Shown here in pieces: positions 53,565 to 64,000 of a stretch of DNA of 64,000 nt (positions are counted from its first letter, which is position 1; the number at the start of each line of letters is the position of its first letter). The position numbers were made by a program, and so were the translations under genes. The DNA comes from Humulus lupulus (Eukaryota > Streptophyta > Magnoliopsida > Rosales > Cannabaceae): positions 90,193,018 through 90,257,017 of the forward strand of contig NC_084794.1 of the NCBI RefSeq assembly GCF_963169125.1, given 5' to 3'. A model generated the notes under the pieces. That model did no database searches. It was not told the origin of the DNA and saw only the letters and a program-made list of their open reading frames with translations.

Positions 53565-54001
53565 TTAGTTACATGTTATTACTGTTCATGAGCATATTGA
53601 GTTTTCTTGCTGGGCTTCGGCTCACGGGTGCTATGTGGTGCAAGTAAAGGCTAGAGAAAGCTAGACCATCCTTGAGTTGAAGAGCTTAGGTGACGATGTG
53701 TACATATGTGGCTGCTCGACCGCCACGGCCGAGGGTTGAAAGAGGAACTAGGGTAAACCCTATTTTGCTGCTTAGATCGGCTGGTTGTAAATATTTTCTT
53801 GTAATTAACCCTTAATTATATTTTTGGGATCCCAATGTATACAGTAAACGTTTTAGTGAAACGTTATATCTTAACCTAAAAATTTAACCCTAAACTGCTA
53901 ATGATACTTAGTTACACGATTATGGTTAAATGACTCGATTAGCAATTTTTACACTGATTAAAATGCACATCGTAGCGATCCCTGGAGTTTAGGGCATTAC
54001 A
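53565..54001 (+). repeat. 5' LTR of chromovirus K, 3' end only
   Basis: Contains the conserved block TTGCTGGGCTTCGGCTCACG (53606-) and ends TTTAGGGCATTACA before a primer-binding site. Its left part was removed or displaced by Copia J. Confidence 0.85.
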
Positions 54002-54003
54002 AC

Positions 54004-54016
54004 TTGGTATTAGAGC
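54004..54016 (+). other. Primer-binding site of chromovirus K
   Basis: TTGGTATTAGAGC: one C-to-T change from the tRNA-Met-type site of D. Confidence 0.85.
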
Positions 54017-54444
54017 GAGCCAAGGTTAAGGGTTCCTGAAGACAAGCTGGGCATGTACACTCGTCATCAAAGATAGCTTCACTCAGGGAATGGTAATTAT
54101 TTCTGTAGTTATGTGCTTAACTGCTTAAATAGAATGTAAATGCTTTACCTGCACATTGTATTAGGGAGCATGAGATTCTGATAGAGCCTGGCTCTTGACT
54201 ATATGATTACCTGCTCCAAGAATATATATATATAAATGTGATATTTGCATGCTGGAGTTGGAGGCATGGTATGTATGTTGGAAGAGCAAGGATTATGATT
54301 GATGTATGAATGCTATGGGCATGTGTTTAGCACTGCAATGGTTTGTGAATGTAGTGTAGTAAGATTTTTCCCGTGGGGAAATCTCTTGTTATGCTCATCA
54401 TGTTTAATGGGTCAAGTTATTAACTGTAGATTCAACCAGCAAGT

Positions 54445-55657
54445 ATGTATCCAAGGCAGATAATGGGGCCTGATGGTAGTTATACAGAGGCTGGGAGTTT
54501 CAACTAGGGGTTGAGTTCTTCATCTGCCCTCAGAATTTCCAGCAGGTGCTTACAGATGTGCAATTGAGATTGCAGAGGTAGGAGGAAGAGATTAGGTGTT
54601 TGAAGCAACAACTGAACCTGTCGGGGAACACCTCTTCCTTTGGTGTGCCGGGAGTGGCACCAGTTTTGGCTCAGCCTAAGGTTGAGAACAGATGGGAATT
54701 TCTTTGTGGAAGATTCCAGGAGTATTACCCTCCAGTCTTTAAGGGAGGCCTAGGTCCATTCAGAGCAGGGCAATGGATGGGTATGGTCAGTTCCATTCTT
54801 GACAGTATGGGGCTGATGGGTCACGATAGGGTAATCTGTGCTACATATGTGATGCGGGATGATGCCCGGACGTGGTGGGAAGTAGTATCCTCGACACGAG
54901 ATACAACTGTGATCGATTGGAAAGAATTTAGGCAGCTGTTCAATGAAAAGTATTACTGTGATGCGGCCCAAACTGCTAAGATGAATGAGTTATGAATCTG
55001 GTTCAGAGTAATGTAACAGTAACCGAGTATGTTAACAGATTTGATGGGTTGTCTAAGTTTGCTTTTGACATGATACCCACAGATGTAGCTCAGAAGAAAA
55101 GGTTTATTTAGGGATTGAATCCCGGAATAGCTCAGGGCATTAGAGTTGCCCCAGTGCATGAAATCTCCACCTACGCTCAGGTGGTAGGGAGCTCTTGCTG
55201 TTGAGAGCATAGGAAAATGAAACTGAGAAGGAGATTGCTAGAGAGCATGGAGCTCGAGCAGCGATGCCTCCATTTATTGGATCAAGAAAGAAGGAGTGGA
55301 TGACTTACCCAAAATGCACTCGGTGTAAGAGGCGTCATCTGGGAGAATGCCGAGCAAGGGCATGTTTCTTATGTAGAATGTTTGGGCATCGTAAGAAGAA
55401 TTGCCCAAAGTGAAGGAAAGATGAGCAAAAAAGGATGGACAGCTCGACTCCAGCTCGAGTGTTCATTATGAAGGAGTCAGATTCGGAAACTAAGACTGAG
55501 GCTGGTTCCTCAGGGATGGCAGGTTAGCTTTCTAGTTTTGATTTTTGTATTGTGCTGACTGGTTTTGATGCCATGCTGTTCTTTGCTTGTTGCATCTAGA
55601 GAATTATAGAGTTGTTGTGCAGATTGCATGGTTATGTTATAAAGAGAATGTGATACT
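54445..55657 (+). pseudogene. gag: Chromovirus K gag and protease start
   Basis: Gag runs through 54600-54995 (VENRWEFLCGRFQEYYPPVF, GQWMGMVSSILDSMG, YVMRDDARTWWEVV, LFNEKYYCDAAQTAKMNEL). A frameshift follows, then the rest of the domain with stops. Knuckles lie near 55310-55410 (CTRCKRRHLGEC, CFLCRMFGHRKKNC). A short decayed protease stretch follows before Copia L. It is useful as an in-window reference for D: it keeps TGG and CGA at two positions that are stops in D. Confidence 0.85.
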
Positions 55658-56819
55658 TATTATATTATTTTATAATATAATGTAATATTATATTATAATA
55701 TAATATAATATTTTAGATTAAATAAATGTGACAAAGTGTGTCACATATTGTAACATATAATAGAGAGTTACAATATTTAGATATATGAGATATATCCAGA
55801 TAATGTAACATATTTGGTTTTACAAATTTGTAACTTCCAAATATTACCCTTTATTGTGTAAATTTGTTGTTACACAATAATGAGATGAATTTCATAAAGC
55901 CATATGTGATATGGCTGTTAGAGATATGATTTTAACCCCAATAATGTGTTTTAGGAGTTACAAAATCATTTGGGGGGTTTGGAACCGTTTGGAAAAACAA
56001 CACATTTTTTGTGCTGAAATTGGTCGGTGGCCCCGGCCACCAACATTCAGTGGCCGCAACCTGTGGGACAGAGACCAGTGGCCGCGGCCACAGGCCAAAA
56101 ACTGACCAATTTTTCAGTTTTTTCAATCTTTGTTGAACGGCTCAAAAAACCCAAATAACTCCCAAATCTCATTTTTAATTCCATATTAATCCAATTAAAC
56201 ATTGGTAACAACCATGGGGGTTGGTGGAATTTGAAATTCAAAGGGTGTCTCTAAACTCTATAAATAGGAGCCTATAGCTCACTTGAAAGACACAACATTT
56301 CTATCCATTAGAGCACTTGGCTAGAAACAACTTGAGGCTTGATAATTCTAGAAAGCATTTCCTATAATCTGTGAGAGATCCCTTAGTGCTTGAGTTATGG
56401 GGAAATAAACTTTTGGACAAAGGTTTCAAACCTTGTTCAAGTTGGTGATCCCCAACACTCTTCACTTTGGTAGTGTGAGTGAGAGTTGTTCATCTTTTGT
56501 TTCTTGTTCCTTACTTTCATTCTATTGCTTTTCATCTTTATATTGTTCTTTTCTATTTACTTGTATTTCTTGTTCAAGAGTTGTAATCTTTTCTTTTCTT
56601 TTGTTTCAAACACTTTACTTTATTTGTAACCTTTTGCTTAGAGTTGTATTTTACTATTCTCTTATTCTTCATCATTTTCTTCACTTTCTTTGTTTATTTG
56701 TAATTTTTAGTTATAGAGTTGTAACTCTTTTTAATCAATCATTATTTATTTGTAATATATTGCATAGAGTTGTAATTTATTTTTATTTCCATTGAGGCAA
56801 AATACATATTTTCCTAACA
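55658..56819 (+). repeat. 5' LTR of Copia L
   Basis: An 1,162-bp LTR beginning TATTATATTATTTTATAATA (partner TGTTATATT) and ending TTTTCCTAACA. TATA box at 56259-56266. A GC-rich island at 56020-56097 repeats GGTGGCC and GGCCGCGGCC. Confidence 0.87.
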
Positions 56820-56847
56820 TTCAAAAGCTTATCCCTTTTTGTTTCAA
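56820..56847 (+). other. Expected primer-binding region of Copia L
   Basis: The canonical TGGTATCAGAGC is absent. TTCAAAAGCTTATCCC directly after the LTR could be a remnant of TGGTATCAAAAGC after loss of about six bases. Confidence 0.35.
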
Positions 56848-57827
56848 TGGAAGGGGAGACAATCAAGATCATGAACCAAGACCTAGTGAGATTGGATAGG
56901 TATGATGGATCCAATTTTTACTATGTGGCAAGACAAGGTGAGGTTTCTTTTAACCACTCTCAAAATCGCCTACATCCTTGAGTCATCCTTTGCACCTCTA
57001 GCCGAGCCATCCGTCAAAGACACTCCCGAGGAGGTGGAGAAAAGAAGGAAGAGGGAGGAGGACAATCTCCTTTGTAGGGGTCCTCAACGCCCTATCCGAT
57101 AGGCTCTATGACCTCTACACCGAGACCAAATCGACCAATGAGATATGGGATGCACTTGAGAAAAAGTTTAAGGCGGAAGAGGAAGGTACCAAAAAGTTTT
57201 TGATATCTCAATACTTTGATTTCAAATTTTTTTGGTGATAAACCTATTCTTCCTCAAATTCATGAATTGCAAATTATTGTTAATAAATTGAAAGTGTTAA
57301 AGATTGAGCTTCCCGAGGCCTTTCAAGTCAGTGCTGTAGTGGATAAATTACCACCAACTTGGAAGAGCTATGGGAAAAGAATCCTTCATAAAAATGAGGA
57401 TTATTCTTTGGAGGAGATCCAAAAGCATATTCGAATCGAAGAGGAATCGATATGTAGAGATAAACTTGCGGAGGGGTCTAATGGAGAGACTTCCAAAGAA
57501 AATGCGGTGTCACAACCAAAACATCCCAAAAACAAATGGAAAAAGGGTAATGAGAAACCTTTGGGTCCAAAAACCAAACCAAACAAGTTTAAGGGCGAGA
57601 AAGGTCTTTGCTTTGTGTGTGGGAAAAAGGGTCACTATGCTAGAGAGTGTAGACATAGAAAAGATCAACAAGGACCTAAGGCGAATGCAACTCAAGAGGA
57701 AAACATAGTTGCTACCCTTAGTGAGGTGGATGCGGTCCAAGGCAAGGTGAAAGGGTGGTGGTATGATACATGTGCCACCGTCCATGTCACCTATGAAAAA
57801 TCATTGTTCAAGACCTTTGAAGAGTGA
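56848..57827 (+). pseudogene. gag: Copia L gag with zinc knuckle and protease
   Basis: Starts MEGETIKIMNQDLVRLDRYD. Frame changes occur near 56920 and 57100-57215. The gag domain is recognisable (IHELQIIVNKLKVLKIELPE, VVDKLPPTWKSYGKRI, DYSLEEIQKHIRIEEES). Knuckle CFVCGKKGHYARECRH near 57610-57655. Protease motif WWYDTCATVHVTYE near 57757, with D-T-C where D-S/T-G is expected. TGA at 57825-57827 interrupts the protease. Confidence 0.87.
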
Positions 57828-59186
57828 AAGGGCAACCATGAGATACAAATGGGCAATGATGGCAAATCTAAGGTACTTGGCAAAGGTACTATTGAAGTTT
57901 ACTTCACCTCCGGCAAGAAAGTTACATTAGTGAATGTACTTTATGTTCCCGAAAAGAGTAGAAACTTGGTAAGTGGTGATTTGCTTGGCAAGCCCAGCAT
58001 TAAAGCTGTTTTTGAGTCCGGTAAACTTATACTTACCAAATCAAATGTATTCTTGGGAAAAGGGTACTCTTGTGAGGGAATGGTTAAATTGTGCACCAAT
58101 GATGTAACTTTCAATGTTATTAATAAAAATGCTAATTCCACCTATATTGTTGAGTATGATTCTTTATTTTGTGGCATCTTAGACTATCGCATATAGGTTT
58201 TTCAATCAAGAAAATAGTAATAAAATGTGGTATGATTGCATGCAATATTAAAAACTATGGTAAATGTGAAACATGTGTTAAGGCGAAAATGATTAAGAAA
58301 CCATTTCCTAGTGTAGAAAGATCATCTAATTTACTAGATTTAATCCATAGTGATCTTTGTGAATTAAATGGTGTTTTAACTAGAGGTGGTAAAATGTATT
58401 TTCTTACTTTTATAGATGATTTTAGTAGATATACCTATGTGTTTCTTTTAAAGCATAAAGATGAAACTTTTGATGCTTTTAAATTGTATAAATTAGAAGT
58501 TGAAAATCAACTAAATAAAAAGATTAAGGTGCTAAGAAGTGATAGAGGAGGAGAGTACTTCTCTAATGAATTCAATACATTTTGTGAAGAAAATTGTATA
58601 ATTCATGAGTGCACTACACCTTATACACCACAACACAATGGTGTTGCCGAAAGGAAAAATAGGATTTATCTAGAGATGAAAACTTCTATGTTGGTGTTTT
58701 CTAAGTTGAACTTCAACTTATGGGGTGAAGCGCTTTTAACCGCTTGCACATTCTTAATCAAATACCGATGAAGAAAAATGAGATATCTCCATATAAGTTA
58801 TGGAAAGGAAGAAAACCCAACATAGGGTACTTCAAAGTGTGGGGGTGTCTTGCATATTGCAAGAAAAATGAACCTAATAGAACAAAGTTAGGTTCAAGAG
58901 CCATAAAGTGTGCTTTTGTTGGTTATGCCAACAATAGTATAGCTTATAGGCTACTAGACTTAGAGTCTAATATTGTGATCGAATATAGAGAAGTTGAATT
59001 CTTTGAGAACATGTTATGTGACAACAATTCTCAAACTTCAACATCTCTAAAGGAGAATTTGTTATATGAGAACAATTCTCAAGCTTCTACATCCAAAGTT
59101 GATTCTCAAGAGGAGAATTCTCAAAAGGATGAGAATCCTTTGAACCTAGAAGAAGTCAAAGGCTTAAAAATCATAAAAGTCTAGTA
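57828..59186 (+). pseudogene. pol: Copia L protease end and integrase
   Basis: Protease remainder (IQMGNDGKSKVLGKGTIEV, LVNVLYVPEKSRNLVS), a frame change near 58168, then GAG-pre-integrase (MWHLRLSHIGFSIKK, CETCVKAK) and the integrase core: LIHSDLCEL, FLTFIDDFSRYTYVF, LRSDRGGEYFSNEF and TPQHNGVAERKN. A further shift near 58744 leads to the integrase C-terminal part (YFKVWGCLAYCKK, CAFVGYANNSIAYRLLD). A low-complexity stretch repeating (E/N)NSQ(A/T)ST follows at 59020-59130. Confidence 0.88.
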
Positions 59187-60830
59187 GTGGATGAGATAGG
59201 TTCTCAACGAATTTCATTCTACATGGTAGAAGGAAATAGAGAGGAAGTCATTAGGAAAATTCCTATTGTACTTCTCGTTGAGGATGATCCTAAGACTTAT
59301 AGAGAAGCTATGATATCGAGAGATAGTGCATTTTGGAAAGAAGCCATCAATGATGAGATGGATTCCATTCTTTCCAATAACACTTGGGAATCGGTAGACC
59401 TCCCATCGGGGTCTAAGCCAATTGGGTGTAAGTGGGTATTTAGGAGAAAATACCACACTGACGGCACTATCCAAACCTTTAAAGCTAGATTAGTAGCAAA
59501 AGGGTTTAGGAAAAAAAAGGGTATCGATTATTTCGATACTTATGCGCCTATTGCAAGAACAACTTCTATAAGAATTTTGTTCGCTTTAGCTTCTATACAC
59601 AACTTTTATGTTCATCAAATGGATGTCAAAATGACATTCCTTAATGGTGACCTCAATGAGGAGGTCTATATGGAACAACCCGAAGGGTTTGTCCTACCAA
59701 AATATGAACATAAAGTTTGTAGACTTATAAAATCCTTATATGGATTAAAACAAGCTCCTAAGTAATGACATGAGAAATTTGATCAAGCCATCATGTCTAA
59801 TGGGTTTAGACATAACAATGGAGACAAGTGTTTGTATTCCAAAACTTGTAAGGGATATGTGATCATTGTTTGCTTATACGTGGATGACATGCTTATTATA
59901 AGTAATAGCATGAAAGGGATAGAAGAAACGAAGAGGTTTCTATCATCAACCTTCAAGATGAAAGATCTTGAAGAAGTTGATACCATACTCGGTATCAAAG
60001 TAAAGAAACATAGTGGGGGTTTTGTGTTAGGGCAAGCCCACTATGTTGAGAAAGTATTGAAAAAATTTAACCATCTCAAGGTTAAAGATGCCAATACTCC
60101 ATTCGATCATAGTGTAAAACTAGAGAAGAAAGAAGGAAGAGCGGTGGCTTAATTGGAGTACGCTAGTGCTATAGGGAGTCTAATGTACGCTGCCCAGTGT
60201 ACTAGACCTGATATAGCATTTGCGGTAAGTAAACTTAGTAGGTTTATAAGTAATCCAAGTGTGGATCACTGGAAGGCAATTGGAAGAGTCCTAGGTTATC
60301 TCAAGAAAACCAAAGGACTAAGCCATCACTACTCCAAATTTCCTTCGATATTAGAAGGATATACAGATGCAAGTTGGATATCTAATCTTGGGGATAACTT
60401 GTCCACAACTGGTTGGGTATTTACACTTGGTGGAGTTGCAATTTCTTAGGGTTCCAAGAAACAAACCTGTATATCTCATTCCACTATGGAAGCAGAGTTC
60501 ATAGCTCTAGCTGCTACCGGCAAAGAGGCCGAATGGTTAAGGAATCTGTTGATAGAGATTCCCCTAATAAAAGAGAATGTATCTACTATATTGATACATT
60601 GTGATAGCCAAGCGACATTGGTTAGAGCATACAGCGGAGTGTATAATGGGAAGTCTAGACACATTAGTCTAAGACATGGATATGTAAGAGAATTGATTCA
60701 AAGATGAGTCATCTCAATATCCTATGTGAGAACAAGTGAAAATCTGGCGGATCCTTTCACTAAGCCACTAACGAGGGATTTAGTGGCTGCACCATCTTGA
60801 GGGATGGGACTTAAAATCCCTAAAGAGATT
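59187..60830 (+). pseudogene. pol: Copia L reverse transcriptase and RNase H
   Basis: Reverse transcriptase: IGCKWVFRRKYHTDGTIQT, ARLVAKGFRKKKGIDYFDTY, VHQMDVKMTFLNGDLNEEVY, SLYGLKQAPK, then LYVDDMLIISN near 59874. RNase [41 protein letters not shown] and NLADPFTKPLTRD. Stops: TAA-TGA 59763-59768 (Q then W expected), TAA 60150-60152 (Q), TAG 60447-60449 (W), TGA 60705-60707, and TGA near 60799 (CGA, before GMGLK). Most fit C-to-T or G-to-A changes without frameshift. Confidence 0.88.
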
Positions 60831-61370
60831 CACGATTGATGGTAACCTATCTTAACACTAGTTATTATTCAACTAGTGTTAGGTTCAATAGGTAATAACA
60901 AGTCAATCAAGTGAATATTAGTTGTACTCAAAACAAGTCCCATCTGAGATATTGAGTACTTGTGTGTTACCAAGTGGAGGGTTAAAACCGAAAGGTTTTT
61001 TAATAGAATTCAGTCTTGTAAAGACAAGTATTTTTGGTAACGAAATACTGTAAGAATTCTACCTATATGGACCTAGGGGTGGTGCCGCCTCTCATGAGAA
61101 TTGGGAGTATTCTCAAGAACGTCCATGAATGGAAAGTGCACATGGCCATTAACGCTGCAAAGCGAGACATAGAGGTCTCAAGTGAACATCGCAAAGGTGT
61201 GTGTGTTATCACCGATTTGTTATCATGAAAAGATGGTTCAATGCCTAGTGCAACCTAATTTTCGACAAATTTTGTGATAATTACACTATAGTAAAGTTCA
61301 AGTTGAAAAACACTTTGCTTCATGCACTAATGCAATGACTCCTATAAGAGAGAGTTCTTATTTAATCAAG

Positions 61371-61451
61371 TGGGGGATATGTTATATTTCAAAATATAAT
61401 GATTGATTAAATAAGTGTTACAATGGATAACTATTTAATCTAGTGGGGGAA
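61371..61451 (+). repeat. Duplicated polypurine tract and LTR head before the 3' LTR of L
   Basis: AAGTGGGGGATATGTTATATT at 61371 resembles the true end TAGTGGGGGAATGTTATATT at 61442, with the same following pattern of AAATATAATG. The 3' LTR proper starts at 61452. Confidence 0.65.
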
Positions 61452-62573
61452 TGTTATATTATTTTATAATATAATGTAATATATTATAATATAATGTTTT
61501 AGATTAAATAAATGTGACAAAGAGTGTCACATATTGTAACATATATTAGAGAGTTACAATATTTAGATGTATGAGATATATCCAAATAATGTAACATATT
61601 TGGTGTTACAAATTTGTAACTTCCAAATATTACCCTTTATTGTGTAAATTTGTTGTTACACAATATTGAGATGAATTTCATAAAGCCATATGTTATATGG
61701 CTGTTAGAGATATGATTTTAACCCCAATAATGTGTTTTGGGAGTTACAAAATCATTTGGGAGAGTTTGGAACTGTTTGGAAAAACAACACATTTTTTAGT
61801 GCTGAAAATGGTCGGTGGCCGCGGCCTGTGGGACAGAGGCTAGTGGCCGCGGCCACAGGCCAAAAACTGACCATTTTTTAAGTTTTTTCAATCTTTGTTG
61901 AACGGCTCAAAAAACCCAAATAACTCCCAAATCTCATTTTTAATTCCACATTAATCCAATTAAACATTGGTAACAGCCATGGGGGTTGGTGGAATTTGAA
62001 ATTCAAAGGGTGTCTCTAAACTCTATAAATAGGAGCCTATAGCTCACTTGGAAGACACAACATTTCTATCCATTAGAGCACTTGGCTAGAAACACCTTGA
62101 GGCTTGATAATTCCAGAAAGCTTTTCCAATATCTGAGAGAGATCCCTTAATGCTTGAGTTAGGGGGAAATAAGCTTTTGGACAAAGGTTTTAAACCTTGT
62201 TCAAGTTGGTGATCCCCGACCCTCTTCACTTAGGTTGTGTAAGTGAGAGTTTTCTTGTTTTTCTATTCTCCATTCTATTGTATTGTTTTCTTCTTATTCT
62301 CTTGTTCTTTTTACTTGTATTTCTTGTTCAAGAGTTGTAATCTTTTCTTTTCTTTTGTTTCAATCACTTTACTTTATTTGTAACCTTTTGCTTTGAGTTG
62401 TATTTTACTATTCTCTTCTTCTTTATCATCTTCTTCATTTTCTTTGTTTATTTGTAATTTTCAGTTATAGAGTTGTAACTCATTTTAGTCAACCATTATT
62501 ATTTGTAATATACTGCATAGAGTTGTAATTTCTTACTATTTCCATTGAGGCAAATTTATATATTTTCCTGACA
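61452..62573 (+). repeat. 3' LTR of Copia L
   Basis: An 1,122-bp LTR starting TGTTATATTATTTTATAATA and ending TTTTCCTGACA. TATA box at 62024-62031. It lacks about 28 bp of the GC-rich island present in the 5' LTR, the gap lying between repeated GGTGGCC/GTGGCCGC words. Confidence 0.9.
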
Positions 62574-63716
62574 CCTTTACACAAAGAGATAAAATGGTTA
62601 TTAGGTTGGTGCTGGGGACAGAACCAGGTCTAGGGCACTGTATTGAACGACTCCAGCAGAGTTGTAAGAACTAAAGGCTTAGTTATTGAGTAAGATGGTA
62701 TTCTCCTAGGTGGATCTTTGATCTGGTTATTACTAGCTAAATATCAGAGAGAAGGATATGCAAAAGACTGCTTTTATATCAGATGAGGGCACTTGGAGTG
62801 CTGAGTTATATTTTGGAGGATTTGATTAATGCTGAGTTGTTTTGATGGATTAGATGAACAGAGTATTCAAAGATTATCTGAGTTGGATTTGTGATAGTCT
62901 TGATCAACAGTATTGTGGTATATTCTCAGTTGGAGATTTGCCAAGGTCAAGGAACGCCTCAGAAGGTAGGAGTTTCCTTGGATGGGTAGGATATTACATG
63001 TGCTCTATGGAAGAGTTCTGAGTCTTCTTACAGATCAGAACTTATTTGTAGGTCATTATGACACCTCATTGACAGAAAATGGTGATTGCCCAAGCAACAT
63101 GTTAGTTGAAGGGTGTGACCAAAACTAGAGTAGAGTTACTGGTGGGGCCATGTGGCCAACAATACATTTGAGTTTACTATTTCAGAGAGGGTTAAAGGAA
63201 AACAGTTAAGTAAACTCATAGATGGGAAGAATTGGGAGGAATGCCTCAGCTGGATTAGCTAAGGACTATGCAATGTCAGATATGAGTTTATTGTGGTATA
63301 AGGATCAGATTTAGAATCTAATAGACACTGGGATAAATTGGGAGATTCTGGATGAATTTTATACTACCCTCTTATTCTCTTCATCAAGGCATCAGGGTGA
63401 TGTAACAGAGTCTGAAAGCTTTATATTGGTGGCCTGGGATGGAGAGGAATGTAATTGAATACGTGGCAAAGTTCTTAACCTGTTAGCAAGTCAAGGCAGA
63501 GTATCAGAAACCAATAAGGTCATTATAACCTTTGTGTATCCTATAGTGGAAGTGTGAGAACATCGCGATGGATTTCGCGGTGGGGCTACCCAAGATAGTG
63601 GGTCGACATGATTTGGTTTGGGTCATTATGGACCAGTATTTAAAGTCAGCTCGCTTTTTATCAGTAAGGACAAGTAGCACAGCTGATCAGTATGTAGATC
63701 TCTATGTGAGAGAGAT
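62574..63716 (+). pseudogene. pol: Chromovirus K pol fragments
   Basis: Short stretches align with D in order: before reverse transcriptase (VLGTEPG, near 62610), MNRVFKDYL (62850), SFLGWVGYYM (62970), the integrase zinc region (ALYWWPGMERNVIEYVAKFL near 63416), and the core (MDFAVGLPKIVGRHDLVWV near 63567; YVDLYVREIV near 63690). A stop follows the zinc region at the same codon as in D. About 350 bp between protease and reverse transcriptase, and several parts of reverse transcriptase and RNase H, are gone. Confidence 0.82.
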
Positions 63717-64000
63717 TGTAGAGTCCAAGAACTTTACTTAGCTAGTTAGATAGTAGTAGTAATAGTAATAGTTGTAGTATTTTTATGAGTGTGGATTTTG
63801 GTTCAGACCAGGATTTAGTTGGACACTCGTAGTAACACTTGTAGATTTTCTAAGTTTAACCTATAGTTTAAGAATATTAATTTTAACCTAAGGTTTGATT
63901 AATATGACTGATATTGATGATGATATTTATTATATTATGAGGTTTAAATAGACCCAATAAGATAGTAACACTTGTCATATGTATGTTTATTGAATAATTA
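63717..64000 (+). repeat. Possible LTR start (M), running off the window
   Basis: The integrase reading of K stops at TGTAGAGTCCAAGAACTTT. That TGTA start, the abrupt junction and the following AT-rich noncoding sequence with a TAGTAGTAGTAATAGTAATAG microsatellite (63753-63772) suggest a new LTR. The end is outside the window. Confidence 0.45.

Larger units (their letters stand above)
55658..62573 (+). mobile_element. Copia L, complete with both LTRs
   Basis: LTRs 55658-56819 and 61452-62573 frame gag, protease, integrase, reverse transcriptase and RNase H in Copia order. The LTRs differ by scattered substitutions plus indels, clearly more than those of B and D, so it is older. I could not see a matching target duplication (ATACT left, CCTTT right). 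It is inserted in chromovirus K. Confidence 0.92.
53565..63716 (+). mobile_element. Chromovirus K, decayed and interrupted by Copia L
   Basis: LTR end, primer-binding site and gag lie left of Copia L (to 55657), and fragments of reverse transcriptase through integrase lie right of it (62574-63716). It is homologous to D throughout but with many stops and deletions, and it is cut at 63717. Clearly the oldest coding element here. Confidence 0.85.

Overview
The window is repeat-rich nuclear DNA of a flowering plant, probably a eudicot. I see no host gene, tRNA, rRNA or CRISPR array. Nearly all 64 kb consists of LTR retrotransposons inserted into one another: Ty1/Copia elements, chromodomain Ty3/Gypsy elements (Tekay/Del-like; the lineage name is my inference) and Tat-type Ty3/Gypsy elements. 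Plant origin follows from Tat elements with a second RNase H and antisense ORFs, the Copia 'YVDD' polymerases, and the very long (about 2.3 kb) chromovirus LTRs.

Layout. 1-3568: minus-strand Copia element (Copia-1), entering from the left with its 5' LTR at 3045-3568. 3569-5026: AT-rich sequence in which I recognise nothing. 5027-9272: a minus-oriented chromovirus LTR (E) split by a solo LTR (F, 6766-9134, target duplication GAGAG). 9273-12865: 5' half of a Tat element (A), cut by chromovirus D (12866-about 21171). 21172-22903: degenerate minus-oriented LTR sequence (G). 22904-23513: head of a Copia LTR (H). 23514-about 25721: plus-oriented chromovirus LTR (I). 25737-49549: a large Tat-type element (C, target duplication GAAAT) with no reverse transcriptase or integrase. 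A complete 12.3-kb Tat element (B, 34860-47126, target duplication TGAGT, almost identical LTRs) sits inside it. 49550-53564: 3' half of Copia J with a 1.86-kb LTR. 53565-63716: decayed chromovirus K, interrupted by Copia L (55658-62573). 63717-64000: what looks like the start of another LTR.

How the genes work. The sense genes are the usual gag, protease, reverse transcriptase, RNase H and integrase, and every pol gene is disrupted. In element D a single 1,524-codon frame carries seven stops, each explicable as one C-to-T or G-to-A change. The most interesting content is on the opposite strand of the two Tat elements. Between integrase and 3' LTR, element B carries an antisense gene with its own TATA box, a probable 5'-UTR intron and four coding exons. 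They join in frame through three short GT-AG introns into an unbroken 797-codon frame (N-terminal domain like Pfam PF04195, C-terminal coiled coil). Element C carries a diverged, broken homologue with corresponding intron phases. B landed inside that homologue's 5'-UTR intron. In both elements the antisense module is bracketed by two copies of the same polypurine-tract motif.

Limits: everything was read by eye. LTR ends, target duplications and splice sites are read directly. Lineage names and domain names rest on recalled family knowledge, and no alignment or database search was run.
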